DNA from: an uncultured Parabacteroides sp.
GTDB lineage: Bacteria > Bacteroidota > Bacteroidia > Bacteroidales > Tannerellaceae
NCBI RefSeq assembly: GCF_905196875.1
Contig: NZ_CAJJWO010000126.1
Span: 1-6,828 of the forward strand
Length of the DNA stretch: 6,828 bases
Direction: 5' to 3'
Position 1 is the first letter of the stretch. Each line of letters starts with the position of its first letter. Positions 1 through 3,239 of the stretch are shown piece after piece. Both the position numbers and the translations under genes were made by a program. The notes below the pieces were generated by a model. It saw only the letters and a list, made by a program, of their open reading frames with translations, did not search any database and was not told the origin of the DNA.

Positions 1-2
1 GG

Positions 3-218
3 AGATTACCAACTAAAAGTGAAGTTGAAAGATGGATAAATACTCCGGGGAGACAAACAGAATGGAAAAATAATGGACTCACACAAGGAGAAAGATATTG
101 GAATACAAGTACAGAAATATCCAGTACAAAAGTTTGGATATTTCAACCACAAGACTGGTTTCTTTCTGAAGATGAAAAATCACATCTTTATTGGTCTCGA
201 TGTGTAAAGACATCTTAA
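3..218 (+). CDS. C-terminal fragment of a probable surface or fimbrial protein (5' end outside window)
   Basis: Only the last 71 codons are present, in an open frame that enters from the left edge and ends at TAA 216-218. The visible peptide starts RLPTKSEVERW, continues with a YWNTSTE segment and a W-rich stretch, and ends WSRCVKTS. The order RLPT-x-x-E-x-x-W, then YW-S/T, then an R-C-V near the end resembles the C-terminal domain (FISUMP/DUF1566-like) found at the end of many Bacteroidales lipoproteins and fimbrial tip-type proteins. By that family resemblance it would be extracellular or surface-exposed, perhaps carbohydrate- or protein-binding, but no catalytic residues can be claimed. 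A 10-bp stem hairpin starts 17 bases after the stop and may end its transcript. The other two + frames hit stops within the first 40 bases, so this is the only possible frame. The family assignment is from recall and moderate; the reading frame is secure. Confidence 0.7.
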   Translation, partial: RLPTKSEVERWINTPGRQTEWKNNGLTQGERYWNTSTEISSTKVWIFQPQDWFLSEDEKSHLYWSRCVKTS

Positions 219-235
219 GTTGGATATAAGTAAAG

Positions 236-259
236 TTTATTATCTGTATAGATAATAAA
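236..259 (+). terminator. AT-rich hairpin after the partial upstream gene, possible terminator
   Basis: TTTATTATCT (236-245) and AGATAATAAA (250-259) are perfect 10-bp inverted arms around a four-base loop GTAT. The hairpin lies 17 bases past the stop of the partial gene, where a terminator would be expected. The stem is low in GC and no clear T-run follows, so termination is plausible rather than shown. It directly abuts the half-element at 264-288, occupying the place where the left half of that element would sit. Confidence 0.4.
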
Positions 260-263
260 TGTA

Positions 264-288
264 AAGCGTTCTTTGACATGATGGGATT
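264..288 (+). repeat. Right half (R) of the dispersed palindromic element, copy 1
   Basis: AAGCGTTC (264-271) followed by TTTGACATGATGGGATT (272-288) is identical to the right half of the copy at 1249-1296 and differs by one base from that at 2138-2185. No left half (ATCCCATCATGTC...) precedes it; a different hairpin is there instead. This solo R half pairs in inverted orientation with the left half at 1249-1264, so the RhuM gene lies between two inverted 16-bp arms. Confidence 0.85.
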
Positions 289-315
289 AAAATAATCAGA
301 CTTAAATGATTGTAT

Positions 316-331
316 ATTCATTGAAATGAAT
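316..331. promoter_or_regulatory. Short perfect palindrome upstream of the RhuM gene, possible operator
   Basis: ATTCATT (316-322) and AATGAAT (325-331) form a perfect 7-bp dyad with a two-base centre, ending 17 bases before the ATG at 349. A third copy of the half-site ATTCATT occurs at 359-365, just inside the coding region. The position suits an autoregulatory operator for a DNA-binding protein such as RhuM. The site is AT-rich, so chance is a real alternative. Confidence 0.3.
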
Positions 332-348
332 GCCTTTGCCTTCATAGT

Positions 349-1221
349 ATGAACCAAAATTCATTAATTATGAAAGACAAAGGAGAAATAATCATTTATC
401 AGTCGGAAAGCACCTTACAACTGGAGGTTAGAATGGAGGACGAAACCGTTTGGCTTACTCAGGCGCAGATGGTGGAATTGTTTCAATCAAGTAAAGCCAA
501 CATCAGTGAACATATCAAAAATATATATGAATCAGGCGAATTATCAGCAGCTTTAACTGTTCGGAAATTCCGAACAGTTCGCTTGGAAGGAACAAGAAAC
601 ATAACCCGTAATCTAGATTATTATAATTTAGATGTAATTATATCTGTTGGATACAGAGTAAACACAACATGTGGTATACGGTTCAGACAATGGGCCACCA
701 ATGTAATCCGAGGATATCTTTTAAACGGCTATGTAATCAATCAGCGAATAGAGCTTATCGAACAGCGAATGAACTCCAAATTTTCCGAATACGATGAAAA
801 GTTCAATTTTTTCATCAAAACATCCCTGCCGCCGGTGGAAGGTGTTTTCTATGACGGTCAACTTTTTGATGCCTACAAGTTTGTAGCCGACCTGATCCGT
901 ACGGCTAAAAGTTCTCTTATCCTGATCGATAATTATATAGATGATACGGTACTGACTTTATTTGCCAAGCGTATTCACGGCGTAAGAGTTACTATTTATA
1001 CCGCCGAGATCTCCAAACAATTAGCTTTGGATTTACAGCGTCATAACTCACAATACGAGCCGATCGATATCAAGCAGTTCCGACAGTCGCATGATCGTTT
1101 TCTGATTATTGACGAAAAGGAACTTTATCATATCGGCGCCTCGTTAAAAGATTTAGGCAAGAAATGGTTCGCCTTCTCTAAAATGCAATTGGATATAAAA
1201 GAGATACTGCAACATTTATAA
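349..1221 (+). CDS. rhuM: RhuM-family protein with degenerate phospholipase-D-like C-terminus
   Basis: The 290-residue protein has the RhuM-family (Virulence_RhuM) N-terminal region at about residues 17-135: ETVWLTQAQMVELF (32-45), NISEHIKNIYESGEL (51-65), EGTRNITRNLDYYNLDVI (80-97) and ISVGYRV (98-104). This region is thought to bind DNA by a winged-helix-like fold. A linker at about 135-165 leads to a C-terminal domain (168-280) with FDAYKFVADLIRTAKSSL, IDNYIDDTVL and SHDRFLIID...GASLKDLGKKWFAFSKM. H248-x-R250-x4-D255 followed by GAS resembles one half of a phospholipase D HKD motif with Lys replaced by Arg, so activity is uncertain. No signal peptide is seen, so it is probably cytoplasmic. 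RhuM was named from Salmonella SPI-3; its molecular role is unsettled, and relatives often sit near restriction-modification or other accessory genes. ATG 349 is taken as the start; Met8 (370) also fits, and neither has a clear ribosome site. Inverted element halves flank the gene and a 25-bp palindrome lies inside it. Confidence 0.88.
   Translation: MNQNSLIMKDKGEIIIYQSESTLQLEVRMEDETVWLTQAQMVELFQSSKANISEHIKNIYESGELSAALTVRKFRTVRLEGTRNITRNLDYYNLDVIISVGYRVNTTCGIRFRQWATNVIRGYLLNGYVINQRIELIEQRMNSKFSEYDEKFNFFIKTSLPPVEGVFYDGQLFDAYKFVADLIRTAKSSLILIDNYIDDTVLTLFAKRIHGVRVTIYTAEISKQLALDLQRHNSQYEPIDIKQFRQSHDRFLIIDEKELYHIGASLKDLGKKWFAFSKMQLDIKEILQHL
555..579. repeat. 25-bp near-perfect palindrome inside the RhuM coding region
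   Basis: AACTGTTCGGAA (555-566) and TTCCGAACAGTT (568-579) are perfect 12-bp inverted arms around the single base A567. They encode residues of the T-V-R-K-F-R-T-V segment (70-77), which is conserved in the family, so the protein constraint explains only part of the symmetry. It could be an internal binding site or a strong mRNA hairpin. Confidence 0.8.
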
Positions 1222-1248
1222 TTGACCTTTAGCCTATAAAAAATTTTC

Positions 1249-1296
1249 ATCCCATCATGTCAAACAACCTGAAGCGTTCTTTGACATGATGGGATT
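1249..1296. repeat. Full palindromic element, copy 2 (between RhuM gene and toxin-antitoxin pair)
   Basis: The left half ATCCCATCATGTCAAA (1249-1264) and right half TTTGACATGATGGGAT (1280-1295) are perfect 16-bp inverted arms, with a 15-base loop ending in AAGCGTTC (1272-1279). The unit is 48 bases long including T1296, the same length as copy 3. It starts 27 bases after the RhuM stop. RNA from it would fold into a strong hairpin and could act as a bidirectional terminator, but no T-run follows. Repetition at every cassette boundary argues for a dispersed element rather than a plain terminator. Confidence 0.85.
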
Positions 1297-1376
1297 GATA
1301 ATTGATGAAAGCAATAAAATCATCAGTTGAAGGAGAGATTTTGTAAATGTATGATGTTTATGTTATTAGTATTGTC

Positions 1377-1384
1377 TATCTTTG
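1377..1384 (+). promoter_or_regulatory. Candidate Bacteroides -7 promoter box for the antitoxin-toxin pair
   Basis: TATCTTTG matches the Bacteroides primary-sigma -7 consensus TAnnTTTG exactly. It lies 28 bases before the ATG at 1413, so a transcript would start near 1390 with a leader of about 20 bases. No good -33 TTG is seen at the expected spacing, which lowers confidence. If real, it excludes the in-frame ATG at 1347 as the start on this transcript. Confidence 0.4.
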
Positions 1385-1412
1385 CTTCTGTTTAATTAAA
1401 ACAAGTACAGCT

Positions 1413-1571
1413 ATGGCAAGACAAATTAAAGAAACTCCCGTATTATACGGTGACGATGCAAAGCGTTTCGATGAACGAATGAGGTACAATGAAATGCACA
1501 AAGCTACGGAGAAAGAGAAACAACGTATCCGTAAAGCGTATGAATATATGGTTTCAATAACAACTAAATAA
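1413..1571 (+). CDS. Small putative antitoxin upstream of a GNAT toxin
   Basis: The 52-residue protein begins MARQIKETPVLYGDDAKRF and continues with a highly charged helix (ERMRYNEMHKATEKEKQRIRKAYEYM). It has no recognisable ribbon-helix-helix signature. The start MARQIKETPVL...DAKRF recurs, as I recall, in small Bacteroidetes proteins encoded directly ahead of GNAT acetyltransferases. By position it would be the antitoxin: it precedes the acetyltransferase gene by 11 bases in an evident two-gene operon, an arrangement known from AtaR-AtaT and TacA-TacT pairs. An in-frame ATG at 1347 would add 22 hydrophobic residues and has an AAGGAG sequence (1330-1335) 11 bases upstream. I prefer 1413 because the protein then starts at the conserved MARQ and a -7 promoter box lies within the extension. 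The longer form is a live alternative. The antitoxin role is inference from context. Confidence 0.7.
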   Translation: MARQIKETPVLYGDDAKRFDERMRYNEMHKATEKEKQRIRKAYEYMVSITTK

Positions 1572-1582
1572 CAGTTTCAATT

Positions 1583-2119
1583 ATGCTACCAAAACATCTT
1601 AACTTACAAATTCTTTCCAACAATACTGATTTTCAGTTATTCGATTGCGGTGATGATGACTTAAACGATTTCCTGGTCAGTAATGCATACCAGTCAATGA
1701 CCCGCCGGATGTCGTTAACCTACGTTCTAAAAGACAAAGAAAAAATCGTAGCTTATTTCAGTCTTCTTTTCGATAAAATATCTAAAGAAGACACGAAGAA
1801 TACGACTTCTTTCATTGAATTTAAAAGTAACAAAGGGTTAATAAACGAAGGTAAGGACTTTAAAAGTTATCCATCACTGAAAATAGGACGTCTCGGCGTT
1901 GACTTAAATAGTCAAAAACATCAATTGGGGCGTCTGATCCTGGATTATGTTAAAAGCCTTACGCTCAATCAGCAATTAGCAGGATGCCGTTTTATCACTG
2001 TAGACGCTTATCGAACAGCATTCACTTTCTACGAGAAAAACGGTTTCGAATATCTGACACAAAAAGACGTAAACGATCATACAAGATTAATGTATTACGA
2101 TTTGTGCCGCTTACTCTAA
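1583..2119 (+). CDS. GNAT-family N-acetyltransferase, probable toxin of a toxin-antitoxin pair
   Basis: The 178-residue protein follows the toxin-type GNAT layout: FDCGDDDLNDFLVSNA (20-35), a strand LTYVLKDKEKIVAYFSLL (45-62), motif A KIGRLGVDLNSQKHQLGRLIL (100-120), VDAYRTA (140-146) and FYEKNGF (149-155) with Tyr150 in the position of the usual general acid. By analogy with TacT and AtaT it would transfer acetyl from acetyl-CoA to the amino group of aminoacyl-tRNA and stall translation; the substrate cannot be read from the sequence. In the acetyl-CoA loop Q/R-x-x-G-x-G the first glycine is Gln114 (Q-K-H-Q-L-G), a departure that could weaken cofactor binding. There is no signal peptide, so it is probably cytosolic. 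It is downstream of and likely co-transcribed with the small gene at 1413. The palindromic element begins 18 bases after its stop. A chromosomal acetyltransferase without toxicity cannot be excluded. Confidence 0.85.
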   Translation: MLPKHLNLQILSNNTDFQLFDCGDDDLNDFLVSNAYQSMTRRMSLTYVLKDKEKIVAYFSLLFDKISKEDTKNTTSFIEFKSNKGLINEGKDFKSYPSLKIGRLGVDLNSQKHQLGRLILDYVKSLTLNQQLAGCRFITVDAYRTAFTFYEKNGFEYLTQKDVNDHTRLMYYDLCRLL

Positions 2120-2137
2120 CAATTCACCCCTTTATCA

Positions 2138-2185
2138 ATCCCATCATGTCGAACTAACGAAAGCGTTCTTTAACATGATGGGATT
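2138..2185. repeat. Full palindromic element, copy 3 (after the toxin-antitoxin pair)
   Basis: The left half ATCCCATCATGTCGAA (2138-2153) and right half TTTAACATGATGGGATT (2169-2185) pair over 14 perfect bases if the outer C2136, A2137 and G2186 are counted (2136-2149 with 2173-2186). The inner GTCGAA/TTTAAC has mismatches. The loop ends in the same AAGCGTTC (2161-2168) as copies 1 and 2, at the same offset of 23 bases from the element start, and total length is 48 as in copy 2. The right arm can also pair with ATCCCATC at 2201-2208. Confidence 0.85.
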
Positions 2186-2200
2186 GTTAGTTATGTAACC

Positions 2201-2215
2201 ATCCCATCTGTCTAA
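2201..2215. repeat. Degenerate left half (L') of the palindromic element
   Basis: ATCCCATC-TGTCTAA matches the left halves ATCCCATCATGTCAAA and ATCCCATCATGTCGAA with one deleted base and one substitution. It lies 16 bases after GATGGGAT of copy 3 in inverted orientation (2177-2184 against 2201-2208), so a third R...L pair encloses almost nothing. A shortened AAG--TTC at 2221-2226 may be the remnant of the conserved AAGCGTTC. No right half follows. Confidence 0.5.
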
Positions 2216-2225
2216 TCAGCAAGTT

Positions 2226-2275
2226 CCTCCGGTTATCCCGGAGGTAAATAGTCAACATCCGGTTTTATACCGGAT
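2226..2275 (+). promoter_or_regulatory. Two CCGG-rich hairpins in the region upstream of the HU-like gene
   Basis: Hairpin A pairs CCTCCGG (2226-2232) with CCGGAGG (2238-2244) around TTATC. Hairpin B pairs ATCCGGT (2257-2263) with ACCGGAT (2269-2275) around TTTAT. Both contain TCCGGTT...CCGGA, so they look like two versions of one motif. They stand out as GC-rich within AT-rich sequence and end 41 bases before the ATG at 2317. They may be terminators for the toxin-antitoxin transcript, a structured leader, or protein-binding dyads. No T-run follows either stem, so simple intrinsic termination is not convincing. No clear TAnnTTTG box was found here. Confidence 0.45.
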
Positions 2276-2316
2276 TAAATAAACAATATTAGTATTTATA
2301 AAAACTTACAGACATC

Positions 2317-3090
2317 ATGGAAAGTTACGAAAAAGATCATTATTGGGAGTTTTATCTACGTGATAACCCTCTGACGAAAGACAATACGGAAGACTGTATT
2401 GCCGAAGTAAAAACCGGCCCGAAAACCCTGACCAAAGAAGATACTGCCAAGGAAATTAAGCGCACCGGTTCCGAGTTGAAATACCCGACTATCCTTTCGG
2501 TTACATCGCAGGACAGCGATATAATCCTCGAGGCCTTGTTGAACGGCGATAGCGTGATAACCGACCTTTGTCAGTTCACCCCGCGCATCCTGGGTAATTT
2601 CGCCAGTCCGGAAACCCAGTTCGATCCCGCTATCCACCGATTGACATTCGACATCACCCCGACTAAAAAGCTACGTGAAGCCTTGAAAAACGTAAAAGTA
2701 ATCAATCTCGGAGTAAAAAGCGACGTGGCACGCATTGGTCTGGTTACCGACACTATGACCCAGAAGACCAATGGCGAGATAACAACAAACAAGTATATCC
2801 GTATCGAGGGCGAACGTATCAAGGTTGTTGGCGACGAAGCGGTGACAGGTGTCTTTTTCATTTCCGAGGACGGCAGTAAAACGTTTAAGGCAGAAACACC
2901 TTACATCCAAAACGATCCGAAGTGCGTAGTAGCCTGCGTGCCCGATCTGGCCGACGGTAGTTATAAATTACAGATTGTGACACAGTTCAGCCAGAGTAAC
3001 CTGTTGCTGAAAGAAGCCCGCACAATCGTATACAACAAGAAGTTGCAAGTCGGAAACCCGGGAGAGGATGACCGTCCGGTAATAGAATAG
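2317..3090 (+). CDS. HU-like DNA-binding protein with C-terminal Ig-fold (DUF4469-type) domain
   Basis: The 257-residue protein matches, from recall, the Bacteroidetes class that joins an HU/IHF-like DNA-binding domain to a C-terminal Ig-fold domain (DUF4469). The HU-like part (about 8-125) shows YLRDNPLTKDNTEDCIAEV (13-31), the helical stretch LTKEDTAKEIKRTGSEL, EALLNGDSVITDLCQFTPRILGNF (72-95) and FDPAIHRLTFDITPTKKLREAL (102-123), the usual arm-and-helix pattern. The Ig-like part (about 155-240) shows IRIEGERIKVVG, TGVFFISEDG (177-186) and LADGSYKLQIVTQFS (211-225). There is no signal peptide, so it should act in the cytoplasm on DNA. A short acidic tail (GEDDRPVIE) ends it. Its target is unknown. 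It lies directly upstream of the fimbrillin operon, and its stop codon abuts the inverted-repeat array at 3091-3205, so it is a candidate local regulator or architectural protein. Base composition is visibly more GC-rich than in the cassettes upstream. No other in-frame start is near. Confidence 0.85.
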   Translation: MESYEKDHYWEFYLRDNPLTKDNTEDCIAEVKTGPKTLTKEDTAKEIKRTGSELKYPTILSVTSQDSDIILEALLNGDSVITDLCQFTPRILGNFASPETQFDPAIHRLTFDITPTKKLREALKNVKVINLGVKSDVARIGLVTDTMTQKTNGEITTNKYIRIEGERIKVVGDEAVTGVFFISEDGSKTFKAETPYIQNDPKCVVACVPDLADGSYKLQIVTQFSQSNLLLKEARTIVYNKKLQVGNPGEDDRPVIE

Positions 3091-3205
3091 TTTGCACAGG
3101 GCCGCTGGAATTACCGTCCCAGCCCTTATGGGATACCCATCCCCGCGGTTATTGGATTACCATCCTACCGCCTCTGGGATTACCATCCCTTCGCCCCTGT
3201 GCAAA
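3091..3205. repeat. 11-bp inverted repeat enclosing the HU-fimbrillin intergenic array
   Basis: TTTGCACAGGG (3091-3101) begins on the base after the HU-like stop codon and is perfectly complementary to CCCTGTGCAAA (3195-3205). In RNA this would close a multi-branched structure with the four small dyads of the inner array as branches. It could be a compound terminator for the HU-like gene, or a DNA site. It ends 35 bases before ATG 3240. Confidence 0.8.
3106..3197. repeat. Four 15-bp dyad repeats on an exact 23-bp period
   Basis: The repeat cores are TGGAATTACCGTCCC (3106-3120), TGGGATACCCATCCC (3129-3143), TTGGATTACCATCCT (3152-3166) and TGGGATTACCATCCC (3175-3189), each followed by a dissimilar eight-base spacer. 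Starts are exactly 23 bases apart. Units 2 and 4 are perfect GGGAT/ATCCC dyads with a four-base centre, unit 3 is GGAT/ATCC, and unit 1 is degenerate. The regular phasing and dyad units resemble an iteron-like or operator array bound by a dimeric protein; the protein is not identified. Core-plus-spacer sizes are too small for CRISPR. Confidence 0.8.
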
Positions 3206-3239
3206 AACTGAGGAATGGAATTAAAAAATATATCACACT

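Noticed and set aside
331..338. TGCCTTTG as a -7 promoter box for the RhuM gene
   Set aside because: It has G in place of the A of TAnnTTTG and would leave almost no leader before ATG 349.
79..357. 92-codon minus-strand open frame near the left edge
   Set aside because: It lies antisense to the partial + gene and the AT-rich intergenic hairpin, and its translation (low-complexity, I/L/Y/F-rich) resembles no known family.
1303..1325. TGATGA...TCATCA inverted pair upstream of the antitoxin
   Set aside because: Six-base arms with 11 bases between them in AT-rich sequence are expected by chance; not strong enough to call an operator.
264..2215. Classical integron array (attC sites with cassettes)
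   Set aside because: The elements lack the GTTRRRY/RYYYAAC core pair of attC and no integrase is in the window. Only the general layout is similar, so it is described as cassette-like, not as an integron.
3106..3197. Short CRISPR-like array
   Set aside because: Cores of 15 bp with 8-bp spacers are too small, the cores vary in sequence, and no cas genes are visible; a protein-binding or structured-RNA array fits better.
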